Shown here: in pieces, positions 42,262 through 50,800 of the stretch | Layout: each line of letters begins with the position of its first letter | Numbering within the stretch: the stretch's first letter is position 1 | Assembly: GCF_017676365.1 (NCBI RefSeq) | Contig: NZ_JADKMA010000007.1 | Coordinates: forward strand, 1 to 64,000 | Reading direction: 5' to 3' | DNA: 64,000 nt | Origin: Streptomyces oryzae | Lineage (GTDB): Bacteria; Actinomycetota; Actinomycetes; Streptomycetales; Streptomycetaceae | Position numbers and translations under genes: made by a program | The notes under the pieces: model-generated | Database searches by the model: none | Told to the model about the DNA's origin: nothing | What the model saw: only the letters and a program-made list of their open reading frames with translations

Positions 42262-43332
42262 ATGACCAACAGCAGCGAAGGCGTCAGCTATGCCGCCGCC
42301 GGCGTCGACATCGAGGCCGGCGACCGGGCCGTGACGCTCATGAAGGAGTGGGTCGCCAAGACCCGGCGCCCGGAGTCCATCGGCGCCCTCGGCGGCTTCG
42401 CGGGCCTGTTCGACGCGTCCCGCCTCAAGGGCTACACCCGCCCTCTGCTCGCCTCGGCGACCGACGGCGTGGGCACCAAGGTCGCCGTCGCACAGCGCAT
42501 GGACGTGCACGACACGATCGGTCACGACCTGGTGGCGATGGTCGTGGACGACCTGGTCGTCTGCGGCGCCGAGCCGCTGTTCATGACGGACTACATCTGC
42601 GTCGGCAAGGTCGTCCCCGAGCGCGTGGCGCACCTCGTCAAGGGCATCGCCGAGGGCTGCGTCCTGGCGGGCTGCTCGCTGGTGGGCGGCGAGACGGCCG
42701 AGCACCCGGGGCTGCTGGGGCCGGACGAGTACGACGTGGCGGGCGCGGGCACCGGCGTCGTGGAGGCCGATGCACTGCTGGGCCCCGATCGCATCCGTAC
42801 GGGCGATGTGGTGGTCGCGATGGCGGCGTCCGGTCTTCACTCGAACGGGTACTCGCTGGTGCGGCACGTGGTCTTCGACCGCGCGGGCTGGGCCCTGGAC
42901 CGGCACGTCCCGGAGTTCGGCCGCACGCTGGGCGAGGAGCTGCTGGAGCCCACGAAGATCTACTCGCTGGACTGCCTGGAGCTGACCCGCACCACCGAGG
43001 TGCACGCCTTCTCGCACATCACCGGTGGCGGACTGGCCGGCAATCTCGCCCGGGTCATCCCCGACGGACTGCACGCCACGGTGGACCGCTCGACCTGGCG
43101 GCCCGGCGCGGTGTTCGAGGTGGTCGGCAGCGCGGGCGATGTGGCGCGGGCCGAGCTGGAGAAGACGCTGAACATGGGCGTCGGCATGGTCGCCGTCGTA
43201 CCGCAGGAGTCGGCCGACGCCGCGCTGGCGACCCTCGCCGAGCGGGGTGTGGACTCCTGGGTGGCAGGCGAGATCACCGAGCGCGGGGACCGCACGGAGG
43301 CGGTCACCCTCACGGGTGACTATGCCCGCTGA
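42262..43332 (+). CDS. purM: Phosphoribosylformylglycinamidine cyclo-ligase
   Basis: AIR synthetase closes the imidazole ring using ATP. The 356-residue protein contains SYAAAGVDIEAGDRAV, LASATDGVGTKVAVA, HDLVAMVVDDLVVCGAEPLFMTDYI, GGETAEHPG and SGLHSNGYSLVR, all in the order of the PurM family. The ATG at 42262 follows a purine-rich ACGAGAGACGACG leader. It probably shares a transcript with purF. It is followed by 192 bp without a gene and then the convergent DUF3073 gene. Confidence 0.97.
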   Translation: MTNSSEGVSYAAAGVDIEAGDRAVTLMKEWVAKTRRPESIGALGGFAGLFDASRLKGYTRPLLASATDGVGTKVAVAQRMDVHDTIGHDLVAMVVDDLVVCGAEPLFMTDYICVGKVVPERVAHLVKGIAEGCVLAGCSLVGGETAEHPGLLGPDEYDVAGAGTGVVEADALLGPDRIRTGDVVVAMAASGLHSNGYSLVRHVVFDRAGWALDRHVPEFGRTLGEELLEPTKIYSLDCLELTRTTEVHAFSHITGGGLAGNLARVIPDGLHATVDRSTWRPGAVFEVVGSAGDVARAELEKTLNMGVGMVAVVPQESADAALATLAERGVDSWVAGEITERGDRTEAVTLTGDYAR

Positions 43333-43524
43333 GCATCTGACGGCGGACGCCCGGCCGATAGCGGCCGCCCCGCGCGCCGCACGGCTGCCCAGCGCGAGGT
43401 GGCCGCGCGGCTGCCGCCGCTGTGCTGCTGCCACACCGCAGGCCCGCCGTACCGCACCGCAGGTCCGGCGCGCGCGCCAGAACCCGGCCCGGCGGTTGCC
43501 GGACCGGGTCAGTACGGGCGAACG

Positions 43525-43785
43525 TCAGGCGCCGCGGCGCTTCGACTGGGGTTCGGACGACCCGGGCGCGCCCGCGTCGTCGTCCTCCTCGTCGTTGTAC
43601 AGATCCGCGTACCGTGCGTACGGGTCGTCCTGCTCATCGTCCTCGAAGCGCTCGCCGTTCGGCGACTCGTTCGATGTCGATGCGCCCAGCTCCTCGGCCA
43701 GGCGCGATAGGTCCGTCCCGCCAGTGTTGTACTTCAGCTGGCGGGCGACCTTCGTCTGCTTGGCCTTGGCCCGGCCGCGCCCCAT
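43525..43785 (-). CDS. DUF3073 domain-containing protein
   Basis: An 86-residue protein, basic at the N-terminus (MGRGRAKAKQTKVARQLKY) with an acidic middle (FEDDEQDDPYARYADLYNDEEDDD) and a basic tail. This is the full DUF3073 pattern, conserved in actinobacteria next to purM/vdh/bldC. Function unknown; the charge pattern suggests nucleic-acid or ribosome association (inference). It is convergent with purM. Confidence 0.92.
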   Translation of the reverse strand: MGRGRAKAKQTKVARQLKYNTGGTDLSRLAEELGASTSNESPNGERFEDDEQDDPYARYADLYNDEEDDDAGAPGSSEPQSKRRGA

Positions 43786-44022
43786 GGCTCGACCCCCTCA
43801 ACGACGGGGCTCGACGGCCCCAGAGTCTTGACACGCGTTCATGGTTCAGAGCGGCCTCTCGACCGAGAGACCGGTACTCAGGGCTTCAACGGTACCTGCT
43901 TCCGCCGCCGTACGGTACGTCGCCCGCACGACACGGCCGCCGTCCGACGCGCCCGTTGACCCTTCTCGTGCTGGTCAGTGGCGATTTTACCTTCCTGTAG
44001 CTGAGGGACCCGCCGTGGGGTG

Positions 44023-44049
44023 GTGAGACCACTGTCACGGTGGTCTCAC
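44023..44049 (-). terminator. Terminator of vdh
   Basis: A perfect 10-bp stem GTGAGACCAC/GTGGTCTCAC with a 7-base loop begins 10 bp past the vdh stop on the minus strand. Confidence 0.8.
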
Positions 44050-44058
44050 GCGTCACAC

Positions 44059-45171
44059 TCACCGGCCCATGCGCTGCTCAGCGAGCCGGTCGGCGGCGGC
44101 CACCGGGGGCACCCCGTCCGCGTCGGCGCGCTCGAAGATCGCCATGGTGGTGTCGTGGATCTTCTCCGCCTTTGCTTTCGCACGTGCGAAGTCGAAGCCG
44201 TGGAGCTCGTCCGCGACCTGGATCACGCCGCCCGCGTTCACCACGTAGTCGGGCGCGTAGAGGATGCCGCGCTCGGCCAGGTCCTTCTCCACGCCGGGGT
44301 GCGCGAGCTGGTTGTTGGCGGCGCCGCAGACGGCCTTGGCGGTCAGCACCGGCACCGTCTCGTCGTTCAGCGCGCCACCGAGCGCGCACGGCGCGTACAG
44401 GTCGAGGCCCTCGGTCCTGATCAGCGCCTCCGTGTCGGCCACGGCCGCCAGCGGGGCGCCCGGGTGGGCCTCCAGCACGGCGCGTACGGACGCCTCGCGC
44501 ACATCCGTGACCACGACCCGCGCCCCGTCCTCCAGCAGATGCGAGACCAGGTGCTTGCCGACCTTCCCGACGCCCGCGATCCCCACCAGCCGGCCGCGCA
44601 GCGTGGGAGCGCCCCAGAGCCGCTGTGCGGCGGCCCGCATGCCCTGGAAGACGCCGAAGGCGGTCAGCACCGAGGAGTCGCCCGCGCCGCCGTTCTCCGG
44701 CGAGCGGCCGGTCGTCCAGCGGCACTCCTGCGCCACGACGTCCATGTCCTGCACGTAGGTGCCGACGTCGCAGGCCGTCACGTACCGGCCACCGAGGGAG
44801 GCGACGAACCGCCCGTAGGCGCGCAGCAGGGCTTCGGTCTTGATCTGCTCGGGGTCTCCGATGATCACGGCCTTGCCGCCGCCGTGGTCGAGCCCGGCCA
44901 GCGCGTTCTTGTACGACATCCCGCGCGCGAGGTTGAGCGCGTCGAGGACCGCGGCCTGCTCGGGGTCGGCCGAGCCCGGGTACGCGTGGAAGCGGGTGCC
45001 GCCCAGCGCGGGGCCGAGCGCGGTGGAGTGCAGCGCGATGACGGCCTTCAGGCCGCTGGGCCGGTCCTGGCAGAGCACGACCTGCTCGTGTCCGCCCTGC
45101 TCGGAGCGGAAGAGGGTGCTGATGACCGGGTCCCCAGCGGGGACGCCGTCGGGAACAGATACCTCGATCAC
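44059..45171 (-). CDS. vdh: Leucine/valine dehydrogenase (Glu/Leu/Phe/Val dehydrogenase family)
   Basis: This NAD-dependent enzyme deaminates branched-chain amino acids, feeding polyketide precursors in Streptomyces. The 370-residue protein has [33 protein letters not shown] with the substrate Lys100 and catalytic Lys88, [12 protein letters not shown], and the Rossmann motif GIAGVGKVG. The GTG at 45171 follows AGGAG at nine bases; the 5' sequence before it lacks family similarity. The neighbourhood, beside bldC and DUF3073, agrees with Streptomyces vdh. It is monocistronic and ends in a hairpin terminator. Confidence 0.95.
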   Translation of the reverse strand: MIEVSVPDGVPAGDPVISTLFRSEQGGHEQVVLCQDRPSGLKAVIALHSTALGPALGGTRFHAYPGSADPEQAAVLDALNLARGMSYKNALAGLDHGGGKAVIIGDPEQIKTEALLRAYGRFVASLGGRYVTACDVGTYVQDMDVVAQECRWTTGRSPENGGAGDSSVLTAFGVFQGMRAAAQRLWGAPTLRGRLVGIAGVGKVGKHLVSHLLEDGARVVVTDVREASVRAVLEAHPGAPLAAVADTEALIRTEGLDLYAPCALGGALNDETVPVLTAKAVCGAANNQLAHPGVEKDLAERGILYAPDYVVNAGGVIQVADELHGFDFARAKAKAEKIHDTTMAIFERADADGVPPVAAADRLAEQRMGR

Positions 45172-45372
45172 GGTTGGTGACTCCTGGAATCGCGTCGTAG
45201 CCCTCGGCGGACACGCCGCTTGTGGCAGTCGAAGCCCGCGAGGGCCGGTCGTGGAGCAGCGTACGACCTGCGCGTCACGGGCACGTTGCGGTCCCACGAT
45301 CGGGGTAGTCAACTGTCTTCCAGGCTCGCTCATGAGACCGGTCCGCAGGTGGTTCAGGCTTGGAGGCAATGC

Positions 45373-46248
45373 GTGGCTGAGAAAGCGTCGGTCGTCGTCC
45401 CGTACGCGGCGTACCTGCGGGTCTACGAACCGCTGGCGGCCTTCCCCGAGCCGGAGCGCTCGCACTGGATCGCATATGCGAAGCAGCAGCGCTTCCCCAC
45501 CGCGCAGGACGAAATCCGCCGCGCCCTGGCCGACTTGGTGCCGGTGCCGCCGGTGGTCGTACCGGTCCGGGAGAGCGCCGAGGCGTTCGTGACGGAGGTG
45601 GACGGTGTGACGTGCGTCTGCCCCTGGCGCACCCGGCTGCGCAGCTGGCAGGCGCTCACCGCGCTCACCCAGGCCGCCGACGACCGCGAACTCGCCCTGC
45701 CCCAGCCGGTGCTGGACGCCGCGCTGCCGCCCGTCGTACGGCGCCAGGCGGCGGCCGACTACGAGCGCTGGCGCGAGCTCAACCCGGACGCCAGGCCCTG
45801 GATCCGTACGGCGCTGTGGCATGTGCCCGTGCGCTGGTTCGTTCTCTTCGAGGACGAAGAAAGGGAGTTTGCGAAGCCGGAATCGGGTCAGGAGAGCGGA
45901 CAGCAGTTCGTTTTCCGCTATCGCACGCCAATGGTCCAGGCGAGGCGCCGCCTCGCTCGCGGCCTGAAGGTGCTCCGCGAGGAGCTGGAAGAGGGGCCGC
46001 TCGTCGAGAGCCTGATCGATGTGGGCCGCTGGCTGGAGGAATTCCACCCGCGCTCCCTGGTCGAGCTGGACTACGGCGGGCTGGCTCACGCCATCCCCGA
46101 GGAGCAGCTGGCGGGCGACCACTCCGCCGCCGATGTGGCGGAGGGTCTGCAGGCCCTCCGCGCGGGCGACGGTGAGCGTGCCGGTGCGGCGTACGAGCGG
46201 CTGACAGCGCGCTGGAGAGCGGTCCGCCGGCTCCAGTACGCGAGCTGA
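45373..46248 (+). CDS. Conserved actinobacterial protein of unknown function
   Basis: A 291-residue soluble protein without a recognised domain. It opens [23 protein letters not shown] and has an N-terminal [28 protein letters not shown] helix, a [19 protein letters not shown] segment, [18 protein letters not shown], and a C-terminal [17 protein letters not shown] followed by a helix. The GTG at 45373 has GGAGG six bases upstream; the longer frame from 45220 overlaps the vdh promoter. It is conserved beside bldC in streptomycetes as far as I recall. Divergent from vdh. Confidence 0.85.
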   Translation: MAEKASVVVPYAAYLRVYEPLAAFPEPERSHWIAYAKQQRFPTAQDEIRRALADLVPVPPVVVPVRESAEAFVTEVDGVTCVCPWRTRLRSWQALTALTQAADDRELALPQPVLDAALPPVVRRQAAADYERWRELNPDARPWIRTALWHVPVRWFVLFEDEEREFAKPESGQESGQQFVFRYRTPMVQARRRLARGLKVLREELEEGPLVESLIDVGRWLEEFHPRSLVELDYGGLAHAIPEEQLAGDHSAADVAEGLQALRAGDGERAGAAYERLTARWRAVRRLQYAS

Positions 46249-46759
46249 GGCCCACCCCGCCGACCAGCGGGGGACGGCTGTCGCGCGAGGCCCCGCCGAC
46301 TGGAGGGGAGGGAGTAGGACCTACGTCCCGAACCGGGTGTTTGCCTCAAGCGTGATGGATTGCACTTAAACGGGTCTTGCTCTCAGAGCTACCCCTCGTG
46401 TCAAAATAGGACAAGGAGTCCGCACGGGGCTCCTTCCGTCCAACTATGGGCGGATAGATCGGTATTGCGCTCCTTGGTGGGTCTGATGACCCTTGCTCCC
46501 GTTGTGACTGATCGTTACAGGGGGATGACTGTCCGCTATAGGACGGTCCATCGGCTTCCGCCGAGGTTGAACACCTGAGAGGGCAATTCCATCGGTTTGG
46601 CCGACGTGGCTGGACAGATGGTGTAGTTGTAGTGCCGAGGACAAGCCGTTCGTCCTATAACCGACTCGGCTCGCGTCCGCCATATCGGGCAACGCGGGTC
46701 AAGGTGCAGAATTTAGAGGAAAGAACCGTGATGGTTCGGTTCTCCCGAGGAGGCCGCTC
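46249..46759. promoter_or_regulatory. bldC: bldC upstream region
   Basis: This 511-bp region has no gene and is AT-richer than its surroundings. It contains two hairpins: AAGGAGTCC/GGGGCTCCTT near 46411-46433 (imperfect) and GACTGTCC/GGACGGTC at 46527-46548 (8 bp, one G-T pair, loop GCTATA). CCTATAACCGACTC near 46655-46668 resembles a promoter -10. A long regulated leader is likely. GAGGAGGC lies five to twelve bases before the bldC start. Confidence 0.5.
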
Positions 46760-46966
46760 ATGACCGCTCGCACCCCTGATGCCGAGCCGCTGTTGACCCC
46801 GGCTGAGGTTGCCACGATGTTCCGTGTGGACCCCAAGACGGTCACGCGCTGGGCAAAGGCGGGCAAGCTCACGTCCATCCGCACGCTCGGAGGACACCGC
46901 CGCTACCGCGAGGCGGAGGTTCGCGCACTGCTCGCGGGCATTCCGCAGCAGCGCAGCGAAGCCTGA
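46760..46966 (+). CDS. bldC: Developmental transcription regulator BldC
   Basis: A 68-residue MerR-type helix-turn-helix protein that controls the start of Streptomyces development and antibiotic production. The single DNA-binding domain is LLTPAEVATMFRVDPKTVTRWAKAGKLTSIRTLGGHRRYREAEVRALLAGI (residues about 12-60), with the winged R-T-L-G-G-H-R-R-Y motif and no effector domain. Known BldC binds cooperatively as head-to-tail multimers on direct repeats. The long upstream region suggests complex control. A strong terminator follows at 47087-47125. Confidence 0.97.
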   Translation: MTARTPDAEPLLTPAEVATMFRVDPKTVTRWAKAGKLTSIRTLGGHRRYREAEVRALLAGIPQQRSEA

Positions 46967-47086
46967 TCAGGGTTCCTGAGCAGGCGCAACAGCACCACAC
47001 AGGGGCGTTTCCGGGGCCCCCACCCCACCGATCCGCCCACTGCGCACCACACGGCCAGGTCGCTGCCCCAACAGTGCTTGTCCGTT

Positions 47087-47125
47087 GATCGCGCTGGACT
47101 CCGCCGGGTCCAGCGCGATCTTTTT
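47087..47125 (+). terminator. Intrinsic terminator of bldC
   Basis: A perfect 13-bp stem GATCGCGCTGGAC/GTCCAGCGCGATC with an 8-base loop is followed at once by TTTTT (47121-47125), an unusually canonical rho-independent terminator for this genome. It lies 120 bp after the bldC stop. Confidence 0.92.
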
Positions 47126-47202
47126 GTGCCCACCGGTTTCGCGGGAGCGTGGTGGCGCGCCGGCGGTTGATGGCGGAGTGTGTGGGTCCGCCCCGTCGTG
47201 TA

Positions 47203-47214
47203 GTGCAATTGCAC
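47203..47214. promoter_or_regulatory. Palindrome GTGCAATTGCAC
   Basis: A perfect 12-bp AT-centred palindrome, followed by ATATTAAATTG, lies between the bldC terminator and the 3' end of the DUF6274 gene. It looks like a promoter-operator but no gene start follows it on the plus strand. It may be a remnant or a site for a distant regulator. Confidence 0.45.
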
Positions 47215-47351
47215 ATATTAAATTGAGGGCTTCTGAGGGGGCCTCAGGTTCCCCGCTGGTACGAGTCGGTTGGGTGACTCCCGTCACACTTGGGAAACCT
47301 TGCGGTGGTCCGCGCTTTTGGGGTAATGCGCCAACAGCTCGGCGCCGCCCC

Positions 47352-47522
47352 TCACTTGTGCTTCCGGCCGGCCGCGCGCGGAGCCGCCATCGCGAGGCGG
47401 AGCAGGCGGTGGCAGAGCGGGCAGTGCCGGGTCGCATGGTGCCGACGCCCACTTGCCGCGAAGTGGCTGCGCAGCAGCGCCCTCGCCTCCCGCCGCCCCG
47501 CATCGATGGGGTCCCTCCCCAT
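47352..47522 (-). CDS. DUF6274 family small protein
   Basis: A 56-residue protein: MGRDPIDAGRREARALL, RSHFAAS, then TRHCPLCHRLLRLAM and a basic tail. The RALLRxHLAA...TRHCPxCHRLLRLAM pattern matches the small DUF6274 proteins encoded near bldC in Streptomyces. The C-x2-C plus two His may bind zinc. The ATG at 47522 has an excellent GGGAGGAGGT ribosome site. The upstream tRNA-Asp terminators separate it from the tRNA, so its promoter lies in 47523-47612. Function unknown. Confidence 0.78.
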   Translation of the reverse strand: MGRDPIDAGRREARALLRSHFAASGRRHHATRHCPLCHRLLRLAMAAPRAAGRKHK

Positions 47523-47612
47523 GAGCCACCTCCTCCCCGGGCCAGGACTACCCATCGTCCCCGGGTCGTCAACACGGGAGGGGCTATTGGCTGGATGGTG
47601 CCCGCACGAAAA

Positions 47613-47678
47613 GGGCCCGGCAACCATTGGTTGCCGGGCCCCGCAAAAAAGAGGGCCCGCGAGTCGAACTCGCGGGCC
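47613..47678 (-). terminator. Tandem terminators of tRNA-Asp
   Basis: Two strong hairpins follow the minus-strand tRNA-Asp. The first is GGCCCGCGAG/CTCGCGGGCC (47654-47663/47669-47678) with six T on the minus strand (47645-47650). The second is GGCCCGGCAACC/GGTTGCCGGGCC (47614-47625/47629-47640) followed by TTTTC. Together they insulate the tRNA from the DUF6274 gene. Confidence 0.88.
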
Positions 47679-47690
47679 TCTCGATCTCTG

Positions 47691-47765
47691 CGGTCCTGAC
47701 GGGATTTGAACCCGCGGCCTCCACCTTGACAGGGTGGCGAGCACTCCAAACTGCTCCACAGGACC
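47691..47765 (-). tRNA. tRNA-Asp (GTC), first copy
   Basis: A 75-nt tRNA on the minus strand: acceptor GGTCCTG/CAGGACC, anticodon stem CCACC/GGTGG, loop CTGTCAA (anticodon GTC), T arm GGGTTCAAATCCC. Identical to the copy at 58063-58137. Two terminators follow it. Confidence 0.95.
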
Positions 47766-47830
47766 TCGCGAGATGGAACTCTACAGCAGGTCAGGCGTCC
47801 GGAGCGAACTCACTCTCAGCGACAGAACCC

Positions 47831-50800
47831 TCACGGTGCGGCGGCGTCCACCGCCTTCACGATCCGCTTGTCGGAGACGGGGTACGCGGTGCCCAGCGCG
47901 TGGGCGAAGTAGCTGACCCGCAGCTCCTCCAGCATCCACCGGATGTCCCGCGCGGCCTGTGGCACCGGCCGGCCCGGAGGAAACTGTTCCAGCAGCCACA
48001 GATACTCGTCCCGCATCTCATGGACCTTGGCCATCCGGGTCCGGTCACGCTCCACGTTGTGCGGGAGCTGCTGGAGGCGCCGGTCGGCGGCGACGAGATA
48101 GCGCATCAGGTCCGACAGCCGTCCGGCCCCGTGCTCGGTGACGAACCCAGGCTTGATCAGGCCGGCGAGCTGCTGCCGTACGTCCGCAACGGAGTCGGCC
48201 AGCACCGGGCTGGTCGTCGTCCGCAGCCGGCTCTCGCACGAGTGCCAGGCGGCCAGTACCTCCTGCACCTGGCGCACCGTACGCAAGGTGGCGTCCACCA
48301 GGTCGGCGCGTACGGCGTCGAACAGCTTGCGGAAGGACTCCTCGTCCCAGGCGGGGCCGCCGCGTGCGGCCACCAGCTGGTCGACGGTGGCCGCGACGCA
48401 GTCCTCGAAGAGGGCCTGCACGCTGCCGTGCGGGGAGCGGGATAGGGCCAGCTTCTGCTGGTTGTTCAGCTTCGACTGGGCGAACTTCGCGGGATCCGAG
48501 GGGACGTTGAGCAGGATGAGGCGCCGGGTGCCGCGCCACATGGCGGTGCGCTGCTCGGCCTCGGTGTCGTAGAGCCGTACGGCCACCGAGTCGCCCTCGT
48601 CCACCAGCGCCGGGTAGGCCCGCACCGGCTGGCCCGCGCGTCTGGTCTCGAACGTGCGGGGGAGCGAGCCGATCGTCCAGCTGGTGAGCCCTGTGCGCTG
48701 GAGGGCGGGCGCGGAGGCGGTTTCCGTGGCCGCTGAGGCGTCCGTGGCGGCCTTGCGGGCCTTGTTGCGGACTGCGCGCGCCGAGGAGTCGAACGCCTTG
48801 GAGATCGCCGTCTGCGTCTGCGACTTGAGCTGTATCTGGAGCGCCTCGATGTCCTTGCTCTCGGCGAGCTTGCGGCGGCGCTCGTCGGTCACCCGGAAGG
48901 TGATCTTCAAGTGGTCGGGGACCTTCGCCCAGTCGAAGTCCTGGGCCGCCACCGGGACGCCGACCATCCGCTTCAGCTCGCGGGCCAGCGTGTACGTCAG
49001 CGGCTCGTCCGGCGCGCCCGCGCCAGGCTGGTGCTGCTGCGCCCGGCGCAGGAACTCCTTGGCGTAGTTCGGCGCGGGGACGTAGTGCCGCCGGACCGCC
49101 TTGGGGAGGGACCGGATCAGCTCGGTGACCAGGTCCTCGCGCAGGCCCGGGATCTGCCAGTCGAAGCCCTCGCCCGTGACCTGGTTGAGCACCTGGAGCG
49201 GTACGTGCACCGTCACGCCGTCCGCGTCCGTGCCCGGCTCGAACTGGTACGTCACCGGGAGGGCGAGGCCGCCCTGCCGCCACACGTCCGGGTAGTCGGC
49301 GGCGGAGATCTCCTCGGCGCGGTCGCTGATGAGCATCGACTTCTCGAAGTTGAGCAGGTCGGGCTCTTCGCGGCGCTTCTTCTTCCACCAGGAGTCGAAG
49401 TGCGCCCCGGAGACGACGTGTTCGGGTACGCGCTGGTCGTAGAAGTCGTACAGCGTCTCGTCGTCCACCAGGATGCCGCGGCGCCGGGCGCGGTGCTCCA
49501 GCTCCTCGACCTCGTCCAGCAGCTTGCGGTTGTCCTGGAAGAACTGGTGGTGGGTGCGCCAGTCGCCCTCGACCAGCGCGTTGCGGATGAACAGGTCGCG
49601 GGAGGTCTCCGGGTCGATGCGGCCGTAGTTGACCTTCCGCTGCGCGACGACGGGCACGCCGTACAGCGTCACCCGCTCGTAGGCCAGCACCGCCGCCTGC
49701 TTCTGCTCCCAGTGCGGCTCGCTGTACGTCCGTTTGACCAGATGGCCGGCCAGCGGCTCGATCCACTCCGGCTCGATCTTCGCGTTCACCCGGGCCCACA
49801 GCCGGGAGGTCTCGACCAGCTCGGCTGACATCAGCCAGCGCGGGGGCTTCTTGAACAGCGCCGAGCCCGGGAAGACCGCGAACTTCGCGCTGCGGGCGCC
49901 CAGATACTCGTTCTTCTCGGTGTCCTTGAGGCCGATATGGGACAGCAGCCCCGCAAGCAGCGCCTGATGGATCGCGTCCGGCGACGGCTCCTGGGCCTGG
50001 TCCTCGCTCAGCCGGATCTTCATCGTCCTGGCGACCTGGCGCAGCTGGGAGTAGATGTCCTGCCACTCGCGTATCCGCAGATAGTTGAGGAACTCCGCCT
50101 TGCACATCCGGCGGAAGGCGGACGAGGACAGCTCCCGCTGCTGCTCGCGTACATACCGCCACAGGTTGAGGAACGCCAGGAAGTCGCTGGTCTCCTCCTT
50201 GAAGCGGGCGTGCTGCTGGTCGGCCTGCTGCTGCTTGTCCGAGGGGCGCTCGCGCGGGTCCTGGATGGAGAGCGCCGCCGCGATCACCATCACCTCGTGT
50301 GCGCAGCCGTGCTTGTCGGCCTCCAGCACCATCCGGGCCAGCCGCGGGTCGACGGGCAGCTGGGCGAGGCGGCGGCCCAGCTGGGTCAGCTTCCGCTTCT
50401 GCCCCTGCTGCTTGTCGAGCGCGCCCAGCTCCTCCAGCAGCTGCACGCCCGCCTTGATGCTGCGGTGGTCCGGCGGGTCGATGAACGGGAACTTCTCGAT
50501 CTCCCCCAGGTCGGCTGCCGTCATCTGGAGAATGACGGAGGCCAGGTTGGTGCGCAGGATCTCCGGGTCGGTGAACTCCGGCCGGGTGAGGAAGTCCTCC
50601 TCCGAATACAGCCGGATGCAGATGCCGTCCGACGTACGCCCCGAGCGGCCCTTGCGCTGGTTGGCGCTCGCCTGGCTGATCCGCTCGATCGGCAGCCGCT
50701 GCACCTTCGTGCGGTGGCTGTAGCGCGAGATGCGGGCCGTGCCCGGATCGATGACGTACTTGATGCCGGGGACGGTCAGCGACGTCTCCGCCACGTTGGT

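Noticed and set aside
43333-43524. A gene between purM and DUF3073
   Set aside because: Frames here are short, Arg/Pro-rich and overlap the DUF3073 stop; no ribosome site or motif supports them.
47290-47709. Plus-strand frame of 139 codons after bldC
   Set aside because: It crosses the tRNA terminator hairpins and part of tRNA-Asp and is antisense to the DUF6274 gene, which has a much better ribosome site.
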